The notes beneath the pieces are model-generated. The model did not search any database and was not told the DNA's origin. It saw only the letters and a program-made list of their open reading frames with translations. The position numbers were made by a program, and so were the translations under genes. A stretch of DNA of 64,000 nucleotides from contig NZ_OCMY01000002.1 in NCBI RefSeq assembly GCF_900215435.1, positions 62,001 through 126,000 of the forward strand. Direction: 5' to 3'. Position 1 is the stretch's first letter; every line of letters begins with the position of its first letter. Of this stretch, positions 35,481 through 44,542 are shown piece by piece. Source of the stretch: Candidatus Pantoea floridensis. Lineage in GTDB: Bacteria > Pseudomonadota > Gammaproteobacteria > Enterobacterales > Enterobacteriaceae.

Positions 35481-35505
35481 GTTTTGTCACTTAAGGCCCT
35501 TAATG

Positions 35506-35519
35506 TGTCATATATGACA
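35506..35519. promoter_or_regulatory. 14-bp palindrome in the GlxA/hydrolase divergent promoter
   Basis: TGTCATATATGACA, perfect. The 12-bp core GTCATATATGAC recurs twice in the inverted-repeat element at 44813-44977. Confidence 0.5.
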
Positions 35520-35599
35520 ATGTTAGCGAATCGTCTTGTGCCTGACAATACGCTCATCGAACAGCAACAGTGACTAACGAAAACCGTAAAGGAACATTT

Positions 35600-36583
35600 A
35601 TGTCAGGCGCAGCGATTGAACAGTTAGCTATTTCCCGGCGAGGGTTACTGATTCTGAGCGGTACGCTCTCAGCCAGTATCGGGCTTTCTCATTCGGCCCT
35701 TGCCAACGGTTTAACCCTTTTATCATCACAGTCTGGAGATTCTAAAATGAGCAACGGCATCATCACTACCCAAGACGGCACCCGGATTTTTTATAAAGAT
35801 TGGGGTCCAAAAAATGCGCAACCGGTGGTGTTCCATCACGGCTGGCCCTTAAGCGCCGATGACTGGGATAACCAAATGTTATTCTTCTTAGCCGAAGGGT
35901 ATCGCGTTATTGCCCACGATCGCCGCGGACACGGGCGTTCCGATCAAACGGATAAAGGCAATGATATGACCACCTACGCTGCCGACGTAGCTGAACTGGT
36001 CAAAGCATTGGATTTACGCAACGCCATTCATATTGGCCACTCAACCGGTGGCGGTGAGGTGGCGCGATATGTGGCGCATGCCGAAAAAGGTCGGGTGGCG
36101 AAGGCCGTACTGATGGGCGCGGTGCCACCGATCATGCTGCAAACGGCGGCAAATCCAGCAGGATTACCAAAATCTGTTTTTGACGGTTTCCGCTCGGCGC
36201 TGGCATCCAACCGTGCGCAATTCTTTATCGATGTGCCAGCGGGACCGTTCTACGGTTTTAATCGTCCGGGAGCAAAAATCAGCCAGGGATTGATTGATAA
36301 CTGGTGGCGTCAGGGCATGGCAGGAGGGGCAAAAGCACAGTATGACTGTATTGCCGCATTCTCAGAAACCGACTTTACCGAGGATTTAAAGGCAATAAGC
36401 GTTCCGGTGTTGGTGCTGCATGGTGAGGACGATCAGGTTGTGCCAATTGATGATTCTGCCCATAAGGCTATCAAGCTGCTGAAACAGGGCACACTGAAAA
36501 CCTATCCGGGCTTGTCCCACGGTATGTTTGCCACTAACCCCGAGCAGATTAACCCTGATTTGCTGGCATTTGCCAAAGCCTAA
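35600..36583 (+). CDS. Alpha/beta hydrolase, non-haem chloroperoxidase/arylesterase type, Tat-exported
   Basis: 327 aa. The N-terminus has [15 protein letters not shown] followed by SALA, which fits a Tat signal; most cytoplasmic relatives lack one. The hydrolase core starts near residue 65 ([13 protein letters not shown]). [15 protein letters not shown] forms the oxyanion loop, [12 protein letters not shown] carries the nucleophilic Ser, [12 protein letters not shown] the Asp and GLSHGMF the His. Start at 35600 after AAAGGA. Natural substrate unknown. A terminator follows. Confidence 0.9.
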   Translation: MSGAAIEQLAISRRGLLILSGTLSASIGLSHSALANGLTLLSSQSGDSKMSNGIITTQDGTRIFYKDWGPKNAQPVVFHHGWPLSADDWDNQMLFFLAEGYRVIAHDRRGHGRSDQTDKGNDMTTYAADVAELVKALDLRNAIHIGHSTGGGEVARYVAHAEKGRVAKAVLMGAVPPIMLQTAANPAGLPKSVFDGFRSALASNRAQFFIDVPAGPFYGFNRPGAKISQGLIDNWWRQGMAGGAKAQYDCIAAFSETDFTEDLKAISVPVLVLHGEDDQVVPIDDSAHKAIKLLKQGTLKTYPGLSHGMFATNPEQINPDLLAFAKA

Positions 36584-36594
36584 CGTAACTTGAT

Positions 36595-36621
36595 AAGCCG
36601 GGCATCGCGTCCGGCTTTTAG
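36595..36621 (+). terminator. Terminator after the hydrolase gene
   Basis: AAGCCGG stem, 9-base loop, CCGGCTT, then TTAGCTTTT. It overlaps the stop codon of the convergent GlxA-type gene. Confidence 0.7.
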
Positions 36622-37580
36622 CTTTTCGCATTCATCTTGCTGTACGCCGCGGGTGTCATGCCGGTTACCCGGCTGAACACGCGGCGCATCACATCGGCAC
36701 CTGAAAAGCCGCATTCGGTTGCCAACGTTTTGGCCGGCAGCGATTTTTGCTCCAGCAGCTGTTTCGCTTTAGCGACGCGCTCCCGTTCAAGCCATTGCCC
36801 CGGCGTGATACCCAGCTCATTGCGAAACAGACGCGTGAGATGTCGCTCACTGATAGCCATGTGTTCCGCCATCATTGCCACCGATTTTACTGCATGCAGA
36901 TGCGTGATAACCCAGCGTTGTAGCTCCTGTAGTGCCGAGCGACCGACCAGCGACATACTGCTGCCGCGCATGAAATGCGTCTGATTAACCGGGCGACGGA
37001 AAAACATCACCAGATGCGCAGCAATGTCAATCGCCGCCTCTCGGCCAAGATCCTCTTCAACCAGCCGCAAGGCGAGATCCAGGCCGGAGGTGACACCGGC
37101 CGCGGTGCGGACCCGCCCATCGGTTACGCACAACGCATCGGCATCCACGATAATCCCCGGATGAAGAGCCGCCAGCAAACCGGCGCATTCCCAGTGGGTG
37201 GTAACGTGCTTGCCCTCCAGCAGTCCGGTGCGGGCCAGCAGCAGCGCTCCGCTGCATACCGATCCAAAACGCTCACTGCGTTGGCATAAACGCGTTATTG
37301 CCAACAGCGCTTCATCATCCGGGGAAAAATTTTCAATTCCCGGCGCGCCAGCGATAAGAAAAGTGTGCGGGGCATAGCTCACGCTATCCGCCAACATCAT
37401 ATCGGCGGTTAGCCGCACCCCCGATGAGGCGTGAATAGGTGATCCGTCAATGGCGATAATTTTTGGCGTATAAATCTGCCGCTTTAGAATACGGTTGGCT
37501 TCAGCAAAGACATCCAGCGGCCCACAAACGTCAAGCAGCTGTACGCCGGGTACCGCCAGAATCGCGATGTCGTGTCGCAT
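36618..37580 (-). CDS. GlxA family transcriptional regulator (second)
   Basis: 320 aa with a DJ-1/PfpI-like domain (RFGSVCSGALLLARTGLLEGKHVTTHW holds the Cys elbow) and a C-terminal AraC HTH (SVAMMAEHMAISERHLTRLFRNELGITPG, LATECGFSGADVMRRVFSRVTG). Divergent from the HD-domain gene at 37697, which it probably controls. Only distantly similar to the regulator at 34494. Confidence 0.9.
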   Translation of the reverse strand: MRHDIAILAVPGVQLLDVCGPLDVFAEANRILKRQIYTPKIIAIDGSPIHASSGVRLTADMMLADSVSYAPHTFLIAGAPGIENFSPDDEALLAITRLCQRSERFGSVCSGALLLARTGLLEGKHVTTHWECAGLLAALHPGIIVDADALCVTDGRVRTAAGVTSGLDLALRLVEEDLGREAAIDIAAHLVMFFRRPVNQTHFMRGSSMSLVGRSALQELQRWVITHLHAVKSVAMMAEHMAISERHLTRLFRNELGITPGQWLERERVAKAKQLLEQKSLPAKTLATECGFSGADVMRRVFSRVTGMTPAAYSKMNAKS

Positions 37581-37696
37581 TCATCTCTTCTCCATGTCGC
37601 AAACGATCATAATGTCCTTAATCATCTGAATTGGACACTTTGAGACTAGCACTTTGCCCCCTATGCTGGAAAAACACAACCAACAGGAGAGAAAAA

Positions 37697-38338
37697 ATGA
37701 GCTTGAATGTCACCGGTATCCGCATTCCAGACAGCAAAATGGCGCACGAAGCCACCGAATTTATCCGCGATACAGAATCAGACTTGTTGTTTAATCACTC
37801 CAGCCGCGTGTACTACTGGGGCGCGCTGGCGGGTCAACAGCGTGGGCTCAAGGTCGACAACGAGCTGCTCTATATTGGCTGCATGTTTCATGACATAGGT
37901 CTGACGCACGAACACTGCAGCTGCGATAAACGATTTGAAGTGGATGGCGCCAATGCCGCGCGCGACTTTCTGCAGGGCTACGGCATTTCCACCCATGATA
38001 TTGACAAGGTATGGAGTGCCATTGCATTGCACACCACGCCGGGAATTCCCGAGTTTATGGCACCGGAGATCGCGCTGGTGACGGCTGGGGTAGAGATGGA
38101 TGTGTTGGGCATTGGCTATGAACATTTTGCTGATGAGCAGATAGGCGCGGTGACAAGCTGCTACCCGCGTCCAGCGGCATTTAAAGAGGAGATCATTCAA
38201 GCCTTTTATGATGGCATCCGGCATAAACCGGACACCACATTTGGCAATGTGAAAGCTGATGTGATCAAGGATAAACAGCCTGAATTCTCTCCGCTCAATT
38301 TTTGCAGCGTTATACGTCAGTCTCGCTGGCAGGGCTGA
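37697..38338 (+). CDS. HD-domain metal hydrolase, cyanamide hydratase (Ddi2)-like
   Basis: 213 aa. NHSSRVYYWGALAG, the CMFHDIGLTHEH metal motif and ALHTTPGIPEFM form the HD pattern, and the first of these is typical of the fungal Ddi2/cyanamide-hydratase group and its bacterial relatives. Cyanamide turnover is known for the fungal enzymes; the bacterial substrate is unknown. Start at 37697 after AGGAGAG. The 3' end overlaps the convergent MFS gene by 29 bp. Confidence 0.85.
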   Translation: MSLNVTGIRIPDSKMAHEATEFIRDTESDLLFNHSSRVYYWGALAGQQRGLKVDNELLYIGCMFHDIGLTHEHCSCDKRFEVDGANAARDFLQGYGISTHDIDKVWSAIALHTTPGIPEFMAPEIALVTAGVEMDVLGIGYEHFADEQIGAVTSCYPRPAAFKEEIIQAFYDGIRHKPDTTFGNVKADVIKDKQPEFSPLNFCSVIRQSRWQG

Positions 38339-39533
38339 GTGACGCTTTAGCTCTGCTGCCGATCGCTGGGAAACCTCGCTGTGCACGCAGAGCAATCGCC
38401 AAAGCGACCAATAGCAATATGAGGATCGCCCACGGGAAAGCGTGGGAACCGGCATGCTTGAGCAGCAATCCGCCGGTTAAACCTCCGAGGGCGATGGCGC
38501 TGTTCCACGTTACGACATTCATTGAGAGCGCGACGTCGGCATAGTCACCGGCGGCATCGGCTAATGCCGTCTGGAGCAGCGTCGCCGCACCGCCGAACGT
38601 CAATCCCCAGACGGCGACTCCCGCATATATCACGCCAGCGGTTAACGTAGCCACACCAAACACCAGCGACACCGTCGCAAAAATCGACAGGGATAACAGC
38701 ACCGCTTTACGCAGATGGGTATCAATGATTCTGCCGGTGATGAAAATCCCGCCCAGCGCGGCAATGCCAAAGATCAGCAGTACCAAATCCACCCGCGCCG
38801 CCAAACCCGCCGAGGCAATAAATGGGGCGATGTAGGTATAGAGAATGTTATGCGCCAACATCCACGCCAGCACCACACCGAGCACGGAGCGAACGCCTGG
38901 CAGACGTAATACCGCAGCGAGCGGCATTTTTTGCTTCGCGGAATGACCGGGATAGTTCGGCACGGCCAGCAGTATCCAGCCAATCAGGACGAGCGAGAGT
39001 CCAGACATGACGGCAAAAGTAAGACGCCATCCGAGTAATGATCCCATCCAGGTTCCTGCAGGAACACCCAATGAGAGCGCGATTGGCGTGCCCACCATGG
39101 CGAGTGCTAACGCACGTCCCTGCAGCGACGGAATCACCATTCTGCGTGCATAGCCCGCAATCAAACTCCATGCCAGACCGGCAGACGCGCCCGCTAAAAA
39201 TCTCGCGATTAAAATGAGGGTGATGTGAGAAGATACGGCGGTGAGCGTGTTAAAAACCAGAAATCCGCACACGGTGCTCAGCAGAACCCTGCGGCGTGAC
39301 CAGCTTCGCGTTAGCAGCGTCAGGGGAATCGCCGCGATGAGTGAACCGGCGGCATAGGCGGTAACCAGCTGACCCGCCAGCGCAGGCGAAATAGCAAGTC
39401 CCTGACTAATTTGTGGCAGCAAACCGGAGGGAATGGTTTCCGTTAGAATACAGATAAAGCCTGCCATCGCCAGCGCCAGCAGCGCCAACACCGGCAGTTG
39501 CTGTGCCTCGCCATGTTTATGTAATTTCATCAT
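38310..39533 (-). CDS. MFS efflux transporter, AraJ/YdhP-type (DHA1 family)
   Basis: 407 aa with about 12 membrane helices. The start is MMKLHKHGEAQQ followed by LPVLALLALAMAGFICILTETIPSGLLPQIS. The AGSLIAAIPLTLLTRSWSRRRVLL loop matches the MFS motif A region of the DHA1 group. Divergent from the TetR-type gene at 39668 with two similar operator-like sites between them, so it is a regulated efflux pump of unknown substrate. Confidence 0.9.
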   Translation of the reverse strand: MMKLHKHGEAQQLPVLALLALAMAGFICILTETIPSGLLPQISQGLAISPALAGQLVTAYAAGSLIAAIPLTLLTRSWSRRRVLLSTVCGFLVFNTLTAVSSHITLILIARFLAGASAGLAWSLIAGYARRMVIPSLQGRALALAMVGTPIALSLGVPAGTWMGSLLGWRLTFAVMSGLSLVLIGWILLAVPNYPGHSAKQKMPLAAVLRLPGVRSVLGVVLAWMLAHNILYTYIAPFIASAGLAARVDLVLLIFGIAALGGIFITGRIIDTHLRKAVLLSLSIFATVSLVFGVATLTAGVIYAGVAVWGLTFGGAATLLQTALADAAGDYADVALSMNVVTWNSAIALGGLTGGLLLKHAGSHAFPWAILILLLVALAIALRAQRGFPAIGSRAKASLSPASETDV

Positions 39534-39582
39534 TAAGCCTTTAGGTGATTAAGAACAACGTCATTGCATGGAAATGATATAT

Positions 39583-39596
39583 GTATCGATCGGTAT
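39583..39596 (+). promoter_or_regulatory. TetR-type operator candidate 1
   Basis: GTATCGATCGGTAT, an imperfect inverted repeat. It is the first of two related sites 54 bp apart in the divergent MFS/TetR promoter region. Confidence 0.6.
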
Positions 39597-39636
39597 TTAT
39601 ATTGCGTAAAGGCGTTGTACGTTGTCAATGAATTCT

Positions 39637-39650
39637 GTATCGATTAGTAT
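39637..39650 (+). promoter_or_regulatory. TetR-type operator candidate 2
   Basis: GTATCGATTAGTAT, matching candidate 1 at 12 of 14 positions and ending 17 bp before the regulator start, so autoregulation is expected. Confidence 0.6.
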
Positions 39651-39667
39651 ATATGGCGGAGGTGTTG

Positions 39668-40279
39668 ATGATGAGAACAGGCAGACCAAGACAATTTGAC
39701 CGGGATGACGCGGTAGTGAAAGCCATGCACCTTTTTTGGGAGCATGGCTACGATTCCACCTCGCTCGCGCAGCTGAAAGCGTCGATAGGCAAGGGGATTA
39801 CCGCGCCAAGCTTCTATGCTGCGTTTGGATCGAAAGAAGCACTTTTCGCTGAAGCCGTGAGCTGTTATTTGCAAACGCATGCTCAGGTAACGGAAGCGTT
39901 GTGGGATCCCGACTTACCCGCCCGTCAGGCATTGGAGACGGCGCTGCGGAACTCCGCCAGAATGCAGTACGATCCTTCGCATCCACGAGGATGCATGGTT
40001 GCGCTCAGCGTGATGTCATCCTGCAGCGAAGAAAATCGCCACGTGCTGAACCCCCTTGAAGCGTCGCGCAAGCGCACCCGCGCAGGGATTAGACACTGCG
40101 TTGAGAGAGGCATCCACAGCGGAGAACTGAAAGATAATGAGGAAACGCTGTCACTGGCGGTCAGCTTTAGCAGTTTCATGCTGGGGATCTCAACGTTGGC
40201 GCGGGATAATGTTCCCCTCGTCGAGGTTGAGCGGGGCATCGCACAGATGATGCGATTATGGGATGCTGCCAGGGCATAA
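39668..40279 (+). CDS. TetR family transcriptional regulator
   Basis: 203 aa. RTGRPRQFDRDDAVVKAMHLFWEHGYDSTSLAQLKASIG plus APSFYAAFGSKEALFAEAV is the TetR DNA-binding domain. The rest is a ligand domain. GGAGG at 39658-39662 supports ATG 39668 (or 39671). Probably represses the divergent MFS gene through the two sites above. Confidence 0.92.
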   Translation: MMRTGRPRQFDRDDAVVKAMHLFWEHGYDSTSLAQLKASIGKGITAPSFYAAFGSKEALFAEAVSCYLQTHAQVTEALWDPDLPARQALETALRNSARMQYDPSHPRGCMVALSVMSSCSEENRHVLNPLEASRKRTRAGIRHCVERGIHSGELKDNEETLSLAVSFSSFMLGISTLARDNVPLVEVERGIAQMMRLWDAARA

Positions 40280-40303
40280 AAAAGGTCCGTGAACCACGGA
40301 CCT
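40277..40303 (-). terminator. Terminator of the metallophosphoesterase gene
   Basis: On the reverse strand AGGTCCGTG, loop GTT, CACGGACCT, then a run of T. Located 12 bp past the stop at 40315 and overlapping the end of the convergent TetR gene. Confidence 0.85.
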
Positions 40304-40314
40304 GTCTTATCGGA

Positions 40315-41433
40315 TTAACGTCGCCGCTGAAGCGTAATGCGGGTTAACTCCGATGGACGCCCTAATCTCACTGCCATGCCCGGCCAAAGCGCGGTGCCGT
40401 TATTCACATAAAGCTGCATGCCTTCTACCTGATATAAGCCGGATACAAAGCCCGCATTAGGTTTAGCAAACAACCGATCAAAGCCCAGAATCAGACCGCC
40501 GTGCGTATGGCCGGAAAGCTGCAGATCAATTTTTTTCACCGCGTTTTGTCGCGCATTGCGCGGTTGGTGATCGAGCAGAATCACGGGCGCATTTTCCGGC
40601 GCACCTGCCAGCGCCACATCCAAATCCGGGCCAACGGCGCCTCGGCGTGAGGCGGAAGTATCGGGCATACCGGCAATCACCAGCTCTGCACCATTGCGGT
40701 TAATCACGGTGTGGCGGTTTAGCAAGGGTTCCAATCCGAGTGAGGCCAGATGGGCCGTCCAGCGCTCCTGTTCAAAGAAATATTCGTGGTTGCCGGTAAT
40801 GGCGAAAACCCCATCGGGTGCGTGTAAATCGCGCAGCGGCTCCACGTCCGCGCGGCGATTATTCAGTGTGCCATCAATGACATCGCCGGTGACGAGAATA
40901 ATATCCACTTTCAACGACATGGCTTTTGTCACCAGCGCACGGGTCCATTTCTCATTGAACAGTTTGGTGATGTGCATATCGGTCAGCTGCAGCAGTTGAT
41001 AGCCCTCATACTCCTGGGGCAGGTTATCAATCTCGATGGTCACATCTTTAAGCGGGGGAACGCGAATGGCCTGATAGACGCCCACCGTGGCAAGAATCAG
41101 CGCAAACGCCGCCGCCACATAGCGAATGGCGGGAACTATCTCCAGCGGATGAGGGAACAGCAGCGAGATCAAGGCCACCACATCAATCACAAACTGGGTG
41201 ATCGCGAGAAACAAAACGGCGCTAAAACCCCAGTTGAACAGGATGACGATCGCGCGGGGCATTTCCGGCGAGAACATGCTGCCTGAGGTAAATCGACTGA
41301 CCAGCAGATACTGTGAAGCCAGTAACACCAGCAGAGAGAGAACAATTTTTAATAGCAGTGGCATCGCTAGTGGGAATAAAAACCGCGCGATGACATACCA
41401 GCTCGGTATGCTGAAAATCAGATGAAACATCAT
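40315..41433 (-). CDS. Membrane-anchored metallophosphoesterase (calcineurin-like)
   Basis: 372 aa. Four or five N-terminal membrane helices (residues 1-125) precede a calcineurin-type domain. LLQLTDMHITKLF, LVTGDVIDG, AITGNHEYFFEQE, LDHQPRNAR and LSGHTHGGLILG carry the metal ligands in the usual order. The second part resembles YaeI/YkuE-type enzymes. The substrate is unknown; position relative to the membrane suggests a cytoplasmic or periplasmic catalytic side that sequence alone does not settle. Confidence 0.9.
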   Translation of the reverse strand: MMFHLIFSIPSWYVIARFLFPLAMPLLLKIVLSLLVLLASQYLLVSRFTSGSMFSPEMPRAIVILFNWGFSAVLFLAITQFVIDVVALISLLFPHPLEIVPAIRYVAAAFALILATVGVYQAIRVPPLKDVTIEIDNLPQEYEGYQLLQLTDMHITKLFNEKWTRALVTKAMSLKVDIILVTGDVIDGTLNNRRADVEPLRDLHAPDGVFAITGNHEYFFEQERWTAHLASLGLEPLLNRHTVINRNGAELVIAGMPDTSASRRGAVGPDLDVALAGAPENAPVILLDHQPRNARQNAVKKIDLQLSGHTHGGLILGFDRLFAKPNAGFVSGLYQVEGMQLYVNNGTALWPGMAVRLGRPSELTRITLQRRR

Positions 41434-41557
41434 TCACTTCCCTGGTTTAAGGCGCAGCGGACGCGCAAAAAAATCAATTCGCAGTGTAGTCTTTACTGAT
41501 TAATATTATGGCTTCGCGCGTGCTTTTTTTTTGCACGTCATTCATCAGGGAGCATGC

Positions 41558-41911
41558 ATGCAACGTCAACAGCTGTTCGACTACATCAGCCAGCATTATC
41601 AGGTGGAACCTGATTACCCCTGGAAAAAGCACAGCGAATACGCAGTGCTGCGTCACCCGCGTCATCGCAAATGGTTTGCGCTGGTATTCCCGCTGGAGAG
41701 CCACAAACTTGGGCTACCGGATGGACCGATGATTGACGTGATGAACATCAAAACCCGCCCCGAACTCAATGGATCGCTGCGCCAGCAGCACGGCGTCTAT
41801 CCGGCTTACCACATGAATAAAGAGCATTGGCTCAGCATCACGCTGGAAAATGGTCTGCCGGACAGTGAGATCCTTGCTCTGCTTGATGACAGCTTTAGCT
41901 TAACGTTTTAG
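41558..41911 (+). CDS. MmcQ/YjbR family protein
   Basis: 117 aa DNA-binding-fold (double wing) protein of unknown role. EPDYPWKKHSEYAVLRHPRHRKWFALV and NIKTRPELNGSLRQQHGVYPAYHMNKEHWLSITL are family hallmarks. The start is set at 41558 after AGGGAG; the frame is open for 9 codons more upstream. The length equals E. coli YjbR (118 aa, as recalled). Confidence 0.92.
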   Translation: MQRQQLFDYISQHYQVEPDYPWKKHSEYAVLRHPRHRKWFALVFPLESHKLGLPDGPMIDVMNIKTRPELNGSLRQQHGVYPAYHMNKEHWLSITLENGLPDSEILALLDDSFSLTF

Positions 41912-41934
41912 CCTGCGTGACGCTGTCACTTAAA

Positions 41935-42474
41935 TCAGCGCGAGCGTCGGGACGGCATCATGCGCACCAGCGTATTATCTTTAAACAGATAATGGTGCGC
42001 CAGCGCGGCCAGGGCGTGTACACCAATCAGCCAGTAACCATAGGGCGCGAGGGTTTCATGCCAGCCCGCCAGCGTATCGGCAAAATCCGGGTCAGGATCG
42101 CCACTTACCGGCATTGGGATGCCAAAAATCCACCAGGTGCGGCCCATATAGAAGCGCGACAGAATGCCCAGCGTGGGCAGCACGATGAAAAACAGATAAA
42201 TCGCCAGATGCATCAAATGTGCTAAGCCGGTTTGCCAGTGCGGTGGCTTAGGCACAATCGCTGGGCTGCGATGACGAAAACGCAGCATAATGCGCGACAG
42301 CATTAGCACCAGCACACAACTTCCGGCGCTGAAATGACCAATGATCATCGCAAAACCTTGCCACGAACCACGCGTCGCTAACCCACGAAATTCCATGGTG
42401 CAATAGGCGGTGGCCACTAACAGGAAGGTCAACCAATGCAGAAATATCTGCGACGGGGCGTATTTGTTGCTCAT
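41935..42474 (-). CDS. cybB: Cytochrome b561
   Basis: 179 aa di-haem inner-membrane protein with four helices. IFLHWLTFLLVATAYCTMEFRG, IIGHFSAGSCVLVLMLSRIMLRFRHRSP and LAHLMHLAIYLFFIVLPTLGI, then WHETLAPYGYWLIGVHALAALAHHYLFKDNTL contain the haem-ligating His residues. In E. coli it acts as a superoxide:quinone oxidoreductase. Convergent with the MmcQ/YjbR gene, 23 bp apart. Confidence 0.95.
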   Translation of the reverse strand: MSNKYAPSQIFLHWLTFLLVATAYCTMEFRGLATRGSWQGFAMIIGHFSAGSCVLVLMLSRIMLRFRHRSPAIVPKPPHWQTGLAHLMHLAIYLFFIVLPTLGILSRFYMGRTWWIFGIPMPVSGDPDPDFADTLAGWHETLAPYGYWLIGVHALAALAHHYLFKDNTLVRMMPSRRSR

Positions 42475-42565
42475 GTTTGATCCGTAAGAATGCCAGGCAA
42501 GACGCTTACTTTAACGGAAAACGTGCTGAATTAATTCGTAATTTGACACATCTGCAACCTCAATT

Positions 42566-43096
42566 TTACCTTTCGCTTGCCACCAATAATTGGCTCAATA
42601 GCCCTTCAAGTTGCTGCTGCTGTGAAGCATCCAATGCGGCCAGCAGGCTATTTTGCGTCTGCGTATGCACTTTCAGCGCCTGCTCAATCTTCTCCTGCCC
42701 GGCGGGAGTTAGCGCAACCAGCATGCTGCGCTTATCCTCCGGATCGGCGATGCGGACGATCGAGCCCACTTCCTCAAGTCGATTAAGCCGATTGGTCATG
42801 GCACCCGACGTCACCAGCAATGATGTATAGAGCTGCGTCGGTGACAAGCGATAGGGCGCGCCCGCACGGCGCAGCGTGGCCAGCACATCAAACTCACCCT
42901 CGCGAAAGCCAAACGGTGCCAGCGCATCGGCCCGCGTTTTCGCCAGATGTTTCATGATACGTAGCATGCGACCAAACACCGCCATCGATGACGCATCCAA
43001 CTCCGGCATAGCGCTGGCCCACTGTTCCATTACAAAATCAACGTGATCCGCCAATCTGCTTCTCCATTCATTACTTTTCATACGTTTTGGCATCAT
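42566..43096 (-). CDS. MarR family transcriptional regulator
   Basis: 176 aa with a winged helix (LSPTQLYTSLLVTSGAMTNRLNRLEEVGSIVRI) and the wing residues DPEDKRSMLVALT. Divergent from the MFS gene at 43302, with a near-perfect palindrome in between (43256-43279) as the likely operator. Starts at 43096, 43093 or 43081 are possible. Confidence 0.92.
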   Translation of the reverse strand: MMPKRMKSNEWRSRLADHVDFVMEQWASAMPELDASSMAVFGRMLRIMKHLAKTRADALAPFGFREGEFDVLATLRRAGAPYRLSPTQLYTSLLVTSGAMTNRLNRLEEVGSIVRIADPEDKRSMLVALTPAGQEKIEQALKVHTQTQNSLLAALDASQQQQLEGLLSQLLVASER

Positions 43097-43099
43097 CCT

Positions 43100-43175
43100 T
43101 AGCGGCGCAATTTATCGCGCATCTCAATGACGGCTGAATGCCCATCCAGGCACTGCGCAATAAATTGCGCCGCTA
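43100..43175. repeat. Class C inverted repeat (long form)
   Basis: TAGCGGCGCAATTTATCGCGC at 43100-43120 pairs with GCGCAATAAATTGCGCCGCTA at 43155-43175 around a 34-bp loop. Related short form at 44879-44918 and a degenerate half at 18134-18154. Confidence 0.85.
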
Positions 43176-43255
43176 CGCGTGGTAGGTGTTTTTCACCGTT
43201 GCCCTGCCAACGTGCAATTTGTTGCTTTGTGCGCAGGGGCTGTTTCTCCTGAGTA

Positions 43256-43279
43256 AAGTATCTTAACGTTAAGGTACTT
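43256..43279. promoter_or_regulatory. MarR-type operator
   Basis: AAGTATCTTAACGTT and its arm AAGGTACTT form a 24-bp near-palindrome centred on AACGTT, with one mismatched pair. It ends 22 bp before the MFS start. Confidence 0.7.
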
Positions 43280-43301
43280 TTAACGTGCAAGGAGATGCAA
43301 A

Positions 43302-44450
43302 GTGAATCGTACTTTACCTGCGGTTGGGCTGTTTGCCGTACTGGTTTTTATTATCGCGCTGAATTTGCGGCCAGTGATGGCGGCGATGGGGCCGCTTTTC
43401 CCGCTGCTGCAGCATGACGCCCAGTTAAGCGCTACGCAACTCAGTTTGTTAACCACGTTGCCGGTGATCATGATGGGGTTGGCGGCGCTGACGGGGCCGC
43501 TGCTCCTGCGTACGCTGGGCGAAGTGCGCGGTATCGCCTGCGGATTAGTGCTAATAGCACTGGCCAGCCTCGCGCGCGGCGTGGATCATTCAGCCGTAAT
43601 GTTAATAACCAGTGCATTGGTGGCGGGCTGCGGTATTGGCTTGATTCAGGCACTCATGCCCGCGCAGATTAAGCGTCGTTTTGGTGCGAAAGCGGGAACC
43701 TTAATGGCGCTATTCACCACTGGCATTATGGCGGGTGCGGCAATCGCTGCTGCCACTGCAGCACCGCTGGCGACTGCACAAGGCTTAGGCTTAACGCTGG
43801 CAATCCCCGCACTGCCGGCTGTGATTGCCCTTTTACTGTGGCGGGTGATGTCACACCACACGACGCCCGTGCCAGACACCCCTCGTTCAGGCGCGTTAGG
43901 TCAGCAACGCCCCTGGCTGTTGATGATTTTCTTCGGTATTGGCACCGGCGCCTACACGTTAGTGCTCGCGTGGCTGCCGCCTTTCTATATTCAGCACGGC
44001 TGGCAGCCGGAGCAGAGCGGTTACGTGCTGGGCGCATTGACGTTGACGGAAGTTGTCGCAGGGTTTGTCCTGGCGGCTGTGATTCATCGCTTTCGCGATC
44101 GTCGCCGACCATTGCTGGTGGTATTGGGGATGATTTTGCCAGGCCTGCTCAGTTTGCTGATGCTGGGTGGTGAGCAGGCGTGGCTGCCGACCTTGCTGCT
44201 GGGATTGGGCATCGGCGCACTGTTCCCGCTTTCATTAATCGTCACGCTGGATCATGCGCGCACGCCTGAAGAAGCGGGTGCCTTGTTATCGTTTGTGCAG
44301 GGTGGGGGCTATCTGCTGGCGGCATTAATGCCGTTGATTGCCGGAATGGTACGCGATCGTGCAGCCTCACTTGACAGTGCGTGGGTGATAATGAGCGCCG
44401 GCATTGTGCTGCTAATGGTGATGGCACTGCGTTTTAAACCGCAGCATTAG
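43302..44450 (+). CDS. MFS transporter, CynX/NimT family
   Basis: 382 aa with about 12 helices. LNLRPVMAAMGPLFPLLQHDAQLSATQLSLLTTLPV is the signature of the cyanate/nitroimidazole transporter family. The start is GTG 43302 after AAGGAG. Expected to be repressed by the divergent MarR protein through 43256-43279. The substrate is unknown. Confidence 0.9.
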   Translation: MNRTLPAVGLFAVLVFIIALNLRPVMAAMGPLFPLLQHDAQLSATQLSLLTTLPVIMMGLAALTGPLLLRTLGEVRGIACGLVLIALASLARGVDHSAVMLITSALVAGCGIGLIQALMPAQIKRRFGAKAGTLMALFTTGIMAGAAIAAATAAPLATAQGLGLTLAIPALPAVIALLLWRVMSHHTTPVPDTPRSGALGQQRPWLLMIFFGIGTGAYTLVLAWLPPFYIQHGWQPEQSGYVLGALTLTEVVAGFVLAAVIHRFRDRRRPLLVVLGMILPGLLSLLMLGGEQAWLPTLLLGLGIGALFPLSLIVTLDHARTPEEAGALLSFVQGGGYLLAALMPLIAGMVRDRAASLDSAWVIMSAGIVLLMVMALRFKPQH

Positions 44451-44542
44451 ACAGTATGGTTGCAGCATGAATGCGTTGTTTCGCTATGCATTATGTTTTA
44501 TAACGCCTGCAACGCTTTAAGATTGCAAAAGGAAATGACCAC

